The notes below the pieces were generated by a model. That model was not told the origin of the DNA, ran no database searches, and was given only the letters and a program-made list of their open reading frames with translations. A DNA stretch of 64,000 nt from Pseudonocardia oceani (lineage in GTDB: Bacteria > Actinomycetota > Actinomycetes > Mycobacteriales > Pseudonocardiaceae). A program made the position numbers and the translations under genes. The stretch lies in the NCBI RefSeq assembly GCF_019263585.2, contig NZ_JADQDF010000001.1, forward strand, positions 1,302,001 through 1,366,000, read 5' to 3'. The stretch's first letter is position 1, and each line of letters starts with the position of its first letter. Below are positions 1-7,732 of the stretch, one piece after another.

Positions 1-844
1 GCACCGCCAGCCCGCCCGCGGCGGCCGACACCCGCGGGTCGGCCCGGAACAGGCGCAGCAGCGCGAGCACGGCCCCGGCGACGATGGCGAGGTTGGCGCC
101 GGACACCGCCGTGAGGTGCGTCAGCCCGGACGCGCGGAAGTCGTCCTGCACCTCGGTGGTCATCCGGGTCGTGTCGCCGACGGCGAGACCGGGCAGCAGC
201 CCTCCGGGCGCCTCGGGCAGCGCGGCGGCGGCGTCGCGCAGGCCGGTGCGCAGGGCGCCGGCGCCGGTCTGCCACCACGGCGGCGGGCCGACGTCGTCGG
301 GCGCACCGCGGACGCGCAGGACGGCGACGGTGAGGTCGGCGCGCCCGGCCGGGGCGAGCAGGCCGTGCGCGGCGAGGGACTGACCGGGCAGCAGCCCGCG
401 CCACTCCTCACCCGGCGCGAGGAGCAGGACCCGGCCGCCGGTGTACCACGTCCCGCCCGCCGCCTCGGCGCGCACGAGCCGGGCCGCCACGAGCACCTGC
501 GGCTCCCCCGGCACGGCCGACCGGATCGGCTTCGGATCATCGGTGGTGACGACGTGCAGAGTGGCCGCCGCCCCGGCCTCCGCCGCTGCGCGCACGGGGT
601 GGCCGGCGACGAGGACGCCGTGCGCCGCGACCACCAGCCCGGCCGCGGCGGCGCACCCGGCGGCGGCGAGGAGCACGGCCGAACGGCGGCGCACCCCGGC
701 CGCCGCGACGACGGCCGCGAGGGCGGTGACGACGGCCGCGGCCACCGGCCCGAGCGCCAGCCCGACGAGGACCACAGCCCAGGCGGCCAGTGCGGCCGGA
801 ACCAGGCGCAGGTCTGGCGGGCGGCGGGGGCCGGGTGGGCTCAC
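1..844 (-). CDS. comEC: ComEC/Rec2 DNA-uptake channel, N-terminal part (cut by window edge)
   Basis: ComEC forms the inner-membrane channel that carries single-stranded DNA into the cell during natural transformation. Only about the first 281 residues are present. They show N-terminal hydrophobic segments, an OB-like middle, and the family signature around residues 240-265, where GLLPGLAVGDTTRM is followed by SGLTHLTAVSGANLAIV. The GTG start at 844 overlaps the comEA stop by 4 nt (GTGA), so the two are probably translationally coupled. The order comEA-comEC matches mycobacterial Rv2415c-Rv2414c. Identity is firm; whether the organism is naturally competent cannot be told from this. Confidence 0.9.
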   Translation of the reverse strand, partial: MSPPGPRRPPDLRLVPAALAAWAVVLVGLALGPVAAAVVTALAAVVAAAGVRRRSAVLLAAAGCAAAAGLVVAAHGVLVAGHPVRAAAEAGAAATLHVVTTDDPKPIRSAVPGEPQVLVAARLVRAEAAGGTWYTGGRVLLLAPGEEWRGLLPGQSLAAHGLLAPAGRADLTVAVLRVRGAPDDVGPPPWWQTGAGALRTGLRDAAAALPEAPGGLLPGLAVGDTTRMTTEVQDDFRASGLTHLTAVSGANLAIVAGAVLALLRLFRADPRVSAAAGGLAV

Positions 845-1788
845 ACGACCACCAGCTCGCGGAGCTGGGCGAACCGCCGCTCGCCGATGCCCTCGATCTC
901 CCGGAGCTGCTCGATGCGGGTGAAGCGGCCGTTGCGCCTGCGCCACTCCAGGATCCGCTGGGCGGTGACCGGCCCGACGCCGGGCAGCGCGTCGAGCTGC
1001 GCCTGCGTGGCCGTGTTGAGGTCGACCGGGCCCGTCGTCGCTCCGCCGGCCCCCGCTGCGCCCTCCCCCGGCGCCGCGCCGCCGACGGCGCCGGCGGGCC
1101 ACGCCGGGGCCGCGTCCACGGCCGCCGGCACCCCGACGGCGATCTGCTCCCCGTCGAGGACGCGGCGGGCCAGGTTGAGCGTGGAGAGGTCGGTTCCGGG
1201 CAGCGCCCCGCCCGCAGCCTCCAGCGCGTCGGCCACGCGGGAGCCGTCGGGCACCTCGACCAGGCCCGGCCGCGCGACCTTCCCGGACACGCTGAGCACC
1301 AGCGGCCCGCTCGGCGCCGCGGTCGTGGGAGCTGCGGACGGCCCGACCACCGGAGCGGGTGCCTCCGGCGCGGACGTCACCACCACCGCGGGCAGCGCCG
1401 CCACCGGCTCGGACCGCGGCCGGTCGAGCCACACCCCCGCGGCGGCGACCGCCGCGGCCAGCGCCGCCACCAGGGCCAGCGCGGTGGCGCCGGGCCGCCC
1501 GGGATCGACGCGCGCCCCGCGCCAGGCCGCGGGGACGACGGCGGCGACGAGCCGCGCCCGCCACCCCTCCTGCGTCTCGTCGGGGGGCGCGGCACCGCTG
1601 CGGTCGGGTCCGGGATCGGGACCCGGATGCGGCGCGAACCCCGCCAGCAGCAGCGGCACCGTCGGCGGGTCGACGGAGCCGACCGGCTCCCGCAGGGCCG
1701 GCGGCCACGCCCCACCGGGCGGCATGCGCTCGGGCACCGACCCGACCGCCGCCGCGAGCCGGCCGCCGGGGTCTCCTCGTCTGGCCAC
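841..1788 (-). CDS. comEA: ComEA-like DNA-binding competence protein
   Basis: ComEA binds double-stranded DNA at the cell surface and hands it to ComEC. The 315-residue protein has a cytoplasmic N-terminal stretch of about 100 residues, one transmembrane helix (ALALVAALAAAVAAAGVW), a Pro/Ala linker, a SLBB-type domain (VLSVSGKVARPGLVEVPDGS) and a C-terminal double helix-hairpin-helix with LNTATQAQLDALPGVGPVTA and a second EIEGIGERRFAQL hairpin. Length and domain order fit actinobacterial ComEA. The GTG start is the first in-frame one. It is followed immediately by comEC. Confidence 0.92.
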   Translation of the reverse strand: MARRGDPGGRLAAAVGSVPERMPPGGAWPPALREPVGSVDPPTVPLLLAGFAPHPGPDPGPDRSGAAPPDETQEGWRARLVAAVVPAAWRGARVDPGRPGATALALVAALAAAVAAAGVWLDRPRSEPVAALPAVVVTSAPEAPAPVVGPSAAPTTAAPSGPLVLSVSGKVARPGLVEVPDGSRVADALEAAGGALPGTDLSTLNLARRVLDGEQIAVGVPAAVDAAPAWPAGAVGGAAPGEGAAGAGGATTGPVDLNTATQAQLDALPGVGPVTAQRILEWRRRNGRFTRIEQLREIEGIGERRFAQLRELVVV

Positions 1789-1928
1789 CCCCCGACGCTA
1801 GGACCGGATCGGCCCCGCGGACGGACGAGCCGTTCCCCTGTGGACGGAGCGGGCCCGATGTGGACAACTCCCCCGTGACGACCCGTGGGCGGGTCGGCCG
1901 CCTGCCACGATCGAGCGGCGGCCGGGCC

Positions 1929-2819
1929 TCAGCCCGTGCCGACCGCCGGTGCCGGCGGCTCCCCCGGCACCACCACGACCCCGAGCACCCCGAGGCCCAC
2001 GTGCGCACCGATCACCGCTCCCACCTCGCTCACCAGCAGCCGGGCGATCCGCGGCACCCGCTCCCGCAGCCGCGCGGCCACCTCCTCGGCCCGCGCCGCC
2101 GCCCCGAGGTGGTGCACCGCCAGGTCGACGGGGCCGTCGCCGGCCGCCCGCACCGCCAGGTCGACGAGCCGCTGCGCCGCCCGCGCCGTGGTCCGCACCT
2201 TCTCCAGCGGCACGATCCGGCCCTGCACGACGTGCAGCAGCGGCTTCACCGCGAGCGCCGTGCCCAGCAGTGCGGCGGCGGCGCCGATGCGTCCCCCGCG
2301 GCGCAGCCGGTCGAGCGTCTCGACGGAGAAGAACACCCGGCAGCGCGCGGCCACGGCGGCCGCGGCCGCCTCGACGTCGGCCCCGGACGCCCCGGCGTCG
2401 GCGGCGTCGGCGGCGGCCAGCACCGCGTACCCGAGCCCCATCGCGGCCGCCCGCGAGTCGACCACCCGCACCCGGTCCGGCCCGACCTCGTCGGCCGCGA
2501 TCCGGGCCGCCTCCCACGTGCCCGACAGCTCCCGGGACAGGTGCACCGACACCACCGACGCGGCCCCGGCGTCGAGCGCCTGGCGGTAGCAGTCGGCGAA
2601 CTGCGCGGGCGTCGGGCGGGAGGTCTGGACGTCGAGCCGGTGGTCGGTGAGCGCCGCGGCGAGCGCGGCGGTGTCGATGTCGATGCCCTCACGGCCGGTG
2701 CGCGAGCCGAGGCGCACCTCCAGCGGCACGATCCGCACGCCGCGCTCCTCGGCCACGCCCGGCGGCAGGTACGCGGTGGAGTCGGTGACGATCGCCGTCG
2801 GACCGGAGGAAGGGGACAC
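1929..2819 (-). CDS. DegV family fatty-acid-binding protein
   Basis: DegV/FakB proteins hold one fatty acid in a buried pocket. In Firmicutes they present it to the FakA kinase; the actinobacterial role is less clear. The 296-residue protein has the family start IVTDSTAYLPPG, the fatty-acid carboxylate motif in TSRPTPAQFADCY, and HLSRELSGTWEAA, with the second domain reaching VGAVIGAHVGLGVLG. Start is GTG at 2819. It sits 9 bp downstream of the octT-like gene, as Rv2417c follows Rv2418c in M. tuberculosis, so it is probably in the same transcript. No fakA-like gene is in view. Confidence 0.88.
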   Translation of the reverse strand: MSPSSGPTAIVTDSTAYLPPGVAEERGVRIVPLEVRLGSRTGREGIDIDTAALAAALTDHRLDVQTSRPTPAQFADCYRQALDAGAASVVSVHLSRELSGTWEAARIAADEVGPDRVRVVDSRAAAMGLGYAVLAAADAADAGASGADVEAAAAAVAARCRVFFSVETLDRLRRGGRIGAAAALLGTALAVKPLLHVVQGRIVPLEKVRTTARAAQRLVDLAVRAAGDGPVDLAVHHLGAAARAEEVAARLRERVPRIARLLVSEVGAVIGAHVGLGVLGVVVVPGEPPAPAVGTG

Positions 2820-2828
2820 GGGCGGACA

Positions 2829-3563
2829 CTAACCGGCCCGCAGCAGGCCGCGCACGACGTCGGCGCAGGCCCGGCCCACTGCGGCGTGGGCGTCCCAGCC
2901 CCAGTGCATGCCGTCGGGGTTGCCGTGGCCGCCCAGGACGTGGTCGCCGACGAGCGCGCGCAGGTCCAGCAGCGGCACCCCGGCGGGTCCCGCCCACGCC
3001 CGGATGGCCCGCTCGGCCGCCGGGCGTCCGGGGTGCACGGGCCCGTAGACCGCCGCCCGGTGCACCGGTGGCACCGACGCGACCACGGGGATCCCGGGCC
3101 GGATCGCCCGCACGGCCGCGGTCGTGCGCTCCAGGTACTCGACGGTCAGGTGCGGGGGCAGCGCGACGGGCCCGCCGCCGGGCAGCGCCCGCGCGAACGC
3201 CCGCGCGAGCCACGGCTGCGCGCGCAGGTACCCGGAGCGGACACGGCGGCGCAGGCCCTCGGGCCGCAGCACCGGGATCAGCTCGCGCAGAGCCGTCGGC
3301 AGGGGCGAGGGCAGCGTGTCCATCCCGCCGATGCCGAACACCACCACGTCGACGTGCGGCAGCAGCGTCCACACGTGCGGGTCGTGGGTGAGCGCGTGCC
3401 AGGCGTGCCGGGCCGTCCACCCGATCCCCGCGACGAGGTCGGCCCGGCCGCCGAGCGCGGCGGCGGCCACGTTGGGCCACAGCCGCGGCTCGTCGGCGGG
3501 CTCGGCGCGGTCGGGGCCGTGGAAGCTCAGCGAGTCGCCGAACACCAGCAGCCGGGGACCCAA
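2829..3563 (-). CDS. octT: SGNH hydrolase-fold protein, probable diglucosylglycerate octanoyltransferase
   Basis: In mycobacteria OctT octanoylates diglucosylglycerate, an early precursor of methylglucose lipopolysaccharide. This 244-residue protein has the SGNH blocks: nucleophile in LLVFGDSLSFHG near the N-terminus, GIGG near residue 97, and the C-terminal Asp/His block NPDGMHWGWDAH. The start is apparently TTG at 3563, since no ATG or GTG precedes the conserved LLVFGDSL; GAGGG lies just upstream. The gene lies 4 bp after gpgP and just before degV, exactly as Rv2418c does, which is the main reason for the specific name. Another SGNH acyl-esterase activity is possible. Confidence 0.8.
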   Translation of the reverse strand: MGPRLLVFGDSLSFHGPDRAEPADEPRLWPNVAAAALGGRADLVAGIGWTARHAWHALTHDPHVWTLLPHVDVVVFGIGGMDTLPSPLPTALRELIPVLRPEGLRRRVRSGYLRAQPWLARAFARALPGGGPVALPPHLTVEYLERTTAAVRAIRPGIPVVASVPPVHRAAVYGPVHPGRPAAERAIRAWAGPAGVPLLDLRALVGDHVLGGHGNPDGMHWGWDAHAAVGRACADVVRGLLRAG

Positions 3564-3567
3564 GCCC

Positions 3568-4194
3568 TCAGCCCTCGGTGCCCACGTTGTAGGCGACCAG
3601 GCGCCAGCGGGGGTGGTCGGCGCGGCGGGCCAGCGCGGCCCACCGGCAGTTGCCGATACCCCCGATGGCGGGCCACGACTCGATCGGCATGGCCAGCAGC
3701 CCGCAGACGAGCCCGGCGATCATGCCGCCGTGCGCCACGAGCACCGCGGTGGACGACTCCGAGCCCTCGGCCAGCGAGTCGTCGAGCTCGTCGACGACGG
3801 GCGTGCAGCGCCGGACGACCTCCAGGCGCGACTCGCCCCCGGGCGGTGCCCAGCCCGGGTCCTGGCGCCACACGGCGATGGCGCCGGGCCACTGCTCCTC
3901 GATCTCGGGCACCGTGCGGCCCTGCCAGTCGCCCAGGTGCGTCTCGCGCAGCCGCGGGTCGATCTCGACGTCGAGCGAGCACGCCTGGCCGACGACGTCG
4001 GCCGTGGCGGCGGCGCGCAGGAGGTCGGAGCTGATCAGCCGCTCGGGCTTGAGCCGCGCCACCTCCGGCGCCACCACGGCGGCCTGGGCGAGGCCCTCGG
4101 CCGTGAGGTGGGAGTCGAGGTGGCCCTGCATGCGGCCGGTGGCGTTGTAGTCGGTCTGCCCGTGCCGCAGCAGCACGAGCTGGCGCAGGGTCAC
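3568..4194 (-). CDS. gpgP: Glucosyl-3-phosphoglycerate phosphatase (histidine phosphatase family)
   Basis: GpgP dephosphorylates glucosyl-3-phosphoglycerate to glucosylglycerate, the second step toward methylglucose lipopolysaccharide. The 208-residue protein carries the phosphohistidine motif LVLLRHGQTDYN at its N-terminus, RETHLGDWQGRT with the proton-donor Glu around residue 85, and the second catalytic His in VLVAHGGMIAGL. The GTG start at 4194 overlaps the rsfS stop by 4 nt. Position between rsfS and the octT-like gene matches Rv2419c. Without that context it would only be called a phosphoglycerate-mutase-like phosphatase. Confidence 0.85.
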   Translation of the reverse strand: MTLRQLVLLRHGQTDYNATGRMQGHLDSHLTAEGLAQAAVVAPEVARLKPERLISSDLLRAAATADVVGQACSLDVEIDPRLRETHLGDWQGRTVPEIEEQWPGAIAVWRQDPGWAPPGGESRLEVVRRCTPVVDELDDSLAEGSESSTAVLVAHGGMIAGLVCGLLAMPIESWPAIGGIGNCRWAALARRADHPRWRLVAYNVGTEG

Positions 4195-4589
4195 TCGACG
4201 CCGGTCTCGAGCGGGGGGCCGTCCGGCGTGAGCGCCTCGGGGAACTCGATGCGCGGGCAGTCCTTCCACAGGCGGTCGAGCCCGTAGAACCCGCGCTCCT
4301 CGGTGTGCTGGACGTGCACGACGACGTCGACGAAGTCCAGCAGCACCCAGCGGCCCTCGCGGGTGCCCTCGCGCCGGGTCGGCTTGGCGCCGTGCAGCCG
4401 CAGCTTCTCCTCGACCTCGTCGACGATCGCCTGCACCTGGCGCTCGTTGGGCGCCGAGGCGATCACGAAGCAGTCGGTGATGACGAGCTGCTCGGACACG
4501 TCGAGCACGACGATGTCCTGGGCCTTCTTGTCCGCGGCGGCCGTCACGGCCACCCGGGCCATGTCCAGCGCCTGGTCGGTGGCGGTCAC
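4191..4589 (-). CDS. rsfS: Ribosomal silencing factor RsfS
   Basis: RsfS binds ribosomal protein L14 and blocks subunit joining when nutrients are scarce. The protein is 132 residues and begins VTATDQALDMARVAVTAAADK; it keeps the family core DIVVLDVSEQLVITDCFVI, the NERQVQAIVDEVEE helix and WVLLDFVDVVVHVQ. The GTG start at 4589 is preceded by a GAGAGGGGAC ribosome-binding site. In relatives it lies directly behind nadD; here about 1.7 kb with two extra genes separate them, so it must have its own promoter in the 163-bp gap shared with the divergent hydrolase. Confidence 0.93.
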   Translation of the reverse strand: MTATDQALDMARVAVTAAADKKAQDIVVLDVSEQLVITDCFVIASAPNERQVQAIVDEVEEKLRLHGAKPTRREGTREGRWVLLDFVDVVVHVQHTEERGFYGLDRLWKDCPRIEFPEALTPDGPPLETGVE

Positions 4590-4752
4590 GCGTCCCCTCT
4601 CCCGCGGGTGGGGCCACCCGGGTCTCACCCGCCAGTGTCCCAGTCCCCGGTCCGGCCGACCCGACGGGTGGGGGCCGACGAGTCCGGGCGGCGGGGATCG
4701 TCTCCCCCTCGACGTCCCGACCACGACCGCCACGATCACCACGGAGCTGCGC

Positions 4753-5493
4753 ATGACGACCACCGGATACGCCCAGGGCGACGGTGTCGCGACCTTCTTC
4801 GAGGTGCACGGCACGGGCGACCCGCTCGTCCTGCTGCACGGCGGGCTGCTCACGACCCCGCTCACGTGGGACGCGCTGCTGCCGCGCCTGGCCGCGTCGC
4901 GGCAGGTCGTGGCGATCGAGCGGCAGGGCCACGGGCACACCGCCGACACCGGGCGCGAGCTCACCCTGGCGAACCTGGCGGGCGACGTCGTCGCCGTGCT
5001 CGACCACCTCGGGCTCCCCCGCGCCGACCTGTTCGGCTTCAGCCTCGGCGCGATGGTCGCCACCGAGACCGCGGTCGCGCACCCCGACCGCGTCGACCGG
5101 CTCGTGCTCGCCTCGGTCCCGTTCCGCCCCGAGGGCTACGTCGACCTCGGCGCGTTCCCCGAGCGGATGCCGACCGCCGACGACTTCGCGCTCATGCAGC
5201 AGGCCTACACCGACGTCGCCCCCGACCCGACGCACTTCGACGCGTTCGCCGAGAAGGCGAACGTGCTGGTCGGCGGGTTCGCGGGCTGGCCCGTCGAGCA
5301 GCTCGCGGCGATCACCGCGCCGACGCTGGTACTCGTCGGCGACACCGACTTCGTCACCGTCGAGCACGCCGCCTGGATGGCCGCGACGGTGCCCGGCGCC
5401 GGCCTCGCGGTCCTGCCGCACGCCACGCACATGGACGTCCCGCGGCGGGCCGACGTCGTCGCACCGCTGGTGGAGGAGTTCCTGCGGCGGTGA
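4753..5493 (+). CDS. Alpha/beta-fold hydrolase
   Basis: A 246-residue single-domain alpha/beta hydrolase with oxyanion motif LLHGGLL (about residue 28), nucleophile elbow GFSLGA (Ser97), an acid in LVGDTDFVT and the catalytic His in PHATHMD near the C-terminus, so it should be active on an ester, lactone or amide. The substrate cannot be inferred. The ATG at 4753 is chosen because similarity begins there; upstream codons look non-coding. It runs against its neighbours, ends 3 bp from the convergent NTPase stop and interrupts the usual nadD-rsfS order, so it is probably a later insertion. Confidence 0.85.
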   Translation: MTTTGYAQGDGVATFFEVHGTGDPLVLLHGGLLTTPLTWDALLPRLAASRQVVAIERQGHGHTADTGRELTLANLAGDVVAVLDHLGLPRADLFGFSLGAMVATETAVAHPDRVDRLVLASVPFRPEGYVDLGAFPERMPTADDFALMQQAYTDVAPDPTHFDAFAEKANVLVGGFAGWPVEQLAAITAPTLVLVGDTDFVTVEHAAWMAATVPGAGLAVLPHATHMDVPRRADVVAPLVEEFLRR

Positions 5494-5496
5494 CGC

Positions 5497-6330
5497 CTAC
5501 GCGTGCCCCACCAGCGCCGAGATCCGCTCGCGGAACCCGGCCAGGAGCTCGTCGCGCTGGGCGGGCGACATCGTCGTGGGGCGCACCTCGTCGCGCCAGC
5601 GGTAGTCCTCGAGCCAGGTGGCGACGGGCAGGGCCTCCCAGCGCAGGCCGCCGGTGCCGACGAACTCGCGCAGCGCGTCGATGCTCTGCGCCGCCGGCGC
5701 GGAGCCGCCGGGGCCGTGCGCGGCGCGCAGGGCGGGCAGCTCGGGCAGGTAGAGGTCGCTCTTGGCCAGCGCGAGCACGAGCCAGCGGGGGCGGCGGTGC
5801 GCGGCGATCGCCATCTTGAGGTGCGTCAGCGTCTCGTCGAGCTCGGCCTGCTCCTCGCGGCGGTGGTGCTCGACCAGCTCGTCGAGCGACAGCGCGGCGG
5901 TGGCCGGCTCGGCGCCGTCCTCGCGCCGGCTGCGGAACCCGTTGGCGACGACGTGCACCACGCCGACGACCGGCTCCGTGTGCAGCAGCCGCGCCAGCGA
6001 GGCGTAGCGCACGCCGCCCTCGCCGTGCCCGGGGACGACCCGGAAGCGCACGCCCCGGCCGCGCCACAGCGGCTGGTCGATGTGCTCCTCCTGCTCCGAC
6101 CGCGCCTGCGACGGCGTGTAGCTGCGCATCCGCGAGCGCTGCAGGTGCTGGGCGAGCACGGTCTTGCCCGAGCCCGCCGCCCCCGTCACCACGACGAGCG
6201 GGAACCGCTTGCCCCGGGCCTCGGTGACGGCCCCGAGCGCGTCGCGCCCGGCCTCGGCCGCGAGCCGTGCGAGCCCCGCCGCGGTGCCGATGACGGCCCC
6301 GCCCCCGGCCCTGCTGACTGGTCTGGTCAC
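5497..6330 (-). CDS. P-loop NTPase of unknown function
   Basis: A 277-residue protein with a clear Walker A motif, [16 protein letters not shown] (GAAGSGKT at about residues 50-57), and hydrophobic strands later, such as [12 protein letters not shown] and [13 protein letters not shown]. The last resembles a G4-like xKSD guanine motif, so a TRAFAC-type GTPase is possible. A charged helical stretch ([13 protein letters not shown]) precedes it. No transmembrane segment or partner domain is seen. The GTG start overlaps the nadD stop by 4 nt, so it is translated with nadD. I do not recognise a named family. Confidence 0.75.
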   Translation of the reverse strand: MTRPVSRAGGGAVIGTAAGLARLAAEAGRDALGAVTEARGKRFPLVVVTGAAGSGKTVLAQHLQRSRMRSYTPSQARSEQEEHIDQPLWRGRGVRFRVVPGHGEGGVRYASLARLLHTEPVVGVVHVVANGFRSRREDGAEPATAALSLDELVEHHRREEQAELDETLTHLKMAIAAHRRPRWLVLALAKSDLYLPELPALRAAHGPGGSAPAAQSIDALREFVGTGGLRWEALPVATWLEDYRWRDEVRPTTMSPAQRDELLAGFRERISALVGHA

Positions 6331-6923
6331 TGCTCCCCCTGCTCCCGGTACAGCCCGCGCTTCGCGATGTACTGCACCACGCCGTCCGGAACGAGGTACC
6401 AGACCGGGTGCCCCTCCGCCACGCGGCGGCGGCAGTCGGTGGACGAGATCGCCATCGCCGGCACCTCGACGAGGGTGACCGCGCCCTCGGGCAGGTGGTC
6501 GTCCTCGAGCTCGTAACCGGGCCGCGTGACGCCGACGAAGTGGGCGAGGGAGAACAGGTCCTCGACGTCGCGCCAGGACAGGATCGCGCCGAGCGCGTCG
6601 GCACCGGTGATGAAGAACAGCGACGCGTCGGGCATCTCCGCGCGCAGGTCGGTCAGCGTGTCCTTGGTGAAGGTGGGGCCGGAGCGGTCGATGTCGACGC
6701 GGCTCACCCCGAACCGCGGGTTCGACGCCGTGGCCACGACCGTCATCAGGTAGCGGTCCTCGGCCGGCGTGACCGACCGCGCGCCCTTCTGCCACGGCTG
6801 CCCGGTGGGCACGAAGACGACCTCGTCGAGACCGAACAGGTCGGCCACCTCACTGGCGGCCACGAGGTGGCCGTGGTGGATCGGGTCGAACGTCCCGCCC
6901 ATCACTCCGATCTTGCGCTGCAC
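6327..6923 (-). CDS. nadD: Nicotinate-nucleotide adenylyltransferase
   Basis: NadD joins nicotinate mononucleotide and ATP to give deamido-NAD in cytoplasmic NAD synthesis. The 198-residue protein shows the nucleotidyltransferase motif [20 protein letters not shown] at the N-terminus, the VPTGQPWQK substrate loop, [10 protein letters not shown], and the second ATP motif [11 protein letters not shown]. Length is typical. Start is GTG at 6923, directly before the conserved MGGTFDP region. It heads the nadD-NTPase pair and lies about 25 bp downstream of the AlkB-like gene. Confidence 0.95.
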   Translation of the reverse strand: MQRKIGVMGGTFDPIHHGHLVAASEVADLFGLDEVVFVPTGQPWQKGARSVTPAEDRYLMTVVATASNPRFGVSRVDIDRSGPTFTKDTLTDLRAEMPDASLFFITGADALGAILSWRDVEDLFSLAHFVGVTRPGYELEDDHLPEGAVTLVEVPAMAISSTDCRRRVAEGHPVWYLVPDGVVQYIAKRGLYREQGEQ

Positions 6924-6948
6924 GGACGAAGCGTAGTGCGCGGGCCGA

Positions 6949-7566
6949 TCAGCGCTGGTAGGCGTGCCGGAACTGCACGCTGATCCGCGGCCCGGCCACC
7001 GCGCAGCGCGGCACCGCGTGCTGCCAGGTGCGCTGGCAGGACCCGCCCATGACCAGCAGGTCCCCCGGCCCCGGGAGGTAGCCGACCGACACGCCGCCGC
7101 CGTGCGGGCGCAGCCGGAACGGGCGCACCGCGCCGAGCGACACGAGCGCGACGACGGCCGAGGGCAGCTCGCGGGCGACGCGGTCGCCGTGCCAGGCCAC
7201 CGCGTCGTCGCCGTCGCGGTAGAGGTTGGCCCCGACCTGGGTGAAGGCGACGCCGTACCGCTCCCTCAGCCGTGACGCCATGGCGCGCAGCGGCTCCGGC
7301 GCGTCGACGGCCTCCCAGCGGTGGGTCAGCCGCGGCTCCACCACCATGCGGTCGTACATCCGGACCCGCCGCTGCGGGCCCCAGGGCGTGTGCGCGAGCA
7401 GGTCGGCGAACAGGGCGTCGGCGTCCGGGCACCAGCCCGGCTCGTGGTCGACCCACGCGCCGCCGGCCAGCTCGCGCCGCACGCACCCGCCGCCGACCTC
7501 GGCGCCGTCGAGCAGGGCGGGCTGCCACGCGAGGTCCACGAGCCCACGATAACCGAGATCGAACAT
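6949..7566 (-). CDS. AlkB-like 2-oxoglutarate/Fe(II) dioxygenase
   Basis: A 205-residue member of the AlkB group, oxygenases that remove alkyl groups from nucleic acids. Visible parts are the nucleotide lid and [14 protein letters not shown] region, the iron ligands in [10 protein letters not shown] (HxD), the third ligand in TWQHAVP, and the 2-oxoglutarate-binding arginines near [11 protein letters not shown]. The ATG at 7566 is preferred because 15 extra in-frame codons upstream run into a hairpin. AAGGG lies about 10 nt upstream. The substrate (DNA, RNA or other) cannot be decided from sequence. Confidence 0.85.
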   Translation of the reverse strand: MFDLGYRGLVDLAWQPALLDGAEVGGGCVRRELAGGAWVDHEPGWCPDADALFADLLAHTPWGPQRRVRMYDRMVVEPRLTHRWEAVDAPEPLRAMASRLRERYGVAFTQVGANLYRDGDDAVAWHGDRVARELPSAVVALVSLGAVRPFRLRPHGGGVSVGYLPGPGDLLVMGGSCQRTWQHAVPRCAVAGPRISVQFRHAYQR

Positions 7567-7590
7567 CAGTTCGAGCCCTTTCGTCCACGA

Positions 7591-7637
7591 GCGAACGGCA
7601 CTCTCACCCAACAGGCTTGGGTGGAAGTGCCGTTCGC
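7591..7637. terminator. Two-tier perfect hairpin between M28 peptidase and AlkB-like genes
   Basis: Arms GCGAACGGCACT (7591-7602) and AGTGCCGTTCGC (7626-7637) are exact complements. Inside them CACCCAA (7605-7611) and TTGGGTG (7617-7623) form a second stem around a CAGGC loop. It lies after the M28 stop and 25 bp before the AlkB-like start, both read on the minus strand, so it could end M28 transcription. There is no T-tract, so termination is inferred. Confidence 0.7.
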
Positions 7638-7640
7638 GCG

Positions 7641-7732
7641 AGGAGGGAGGGGGGAGGGGGGAGGGGGGAGGGGGGAGGGGGAGGGGGGAGGGACGCCGCG
7701 CGGCGGGGAGGGAGGGGAGGGGCAGGGCGGGG
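7641..7732 (+). repeat. G-rich simple repeat, possible G-quadruplex
   Basis: The plus strand holds repeated runs of five or six G separated by single A (from about 7649 to 7692), then shorter G-runs to the M28 stop at 7733. The tract starts immediately after the M28 stop codon as read on the minus strand, so the G-rich strand is the template. Four or more G-runs with 1-nt loops are a textbook quadruplex-forming pattern. It may stall polymerase together with the adjoining hairpin. Confidence 0.75.
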
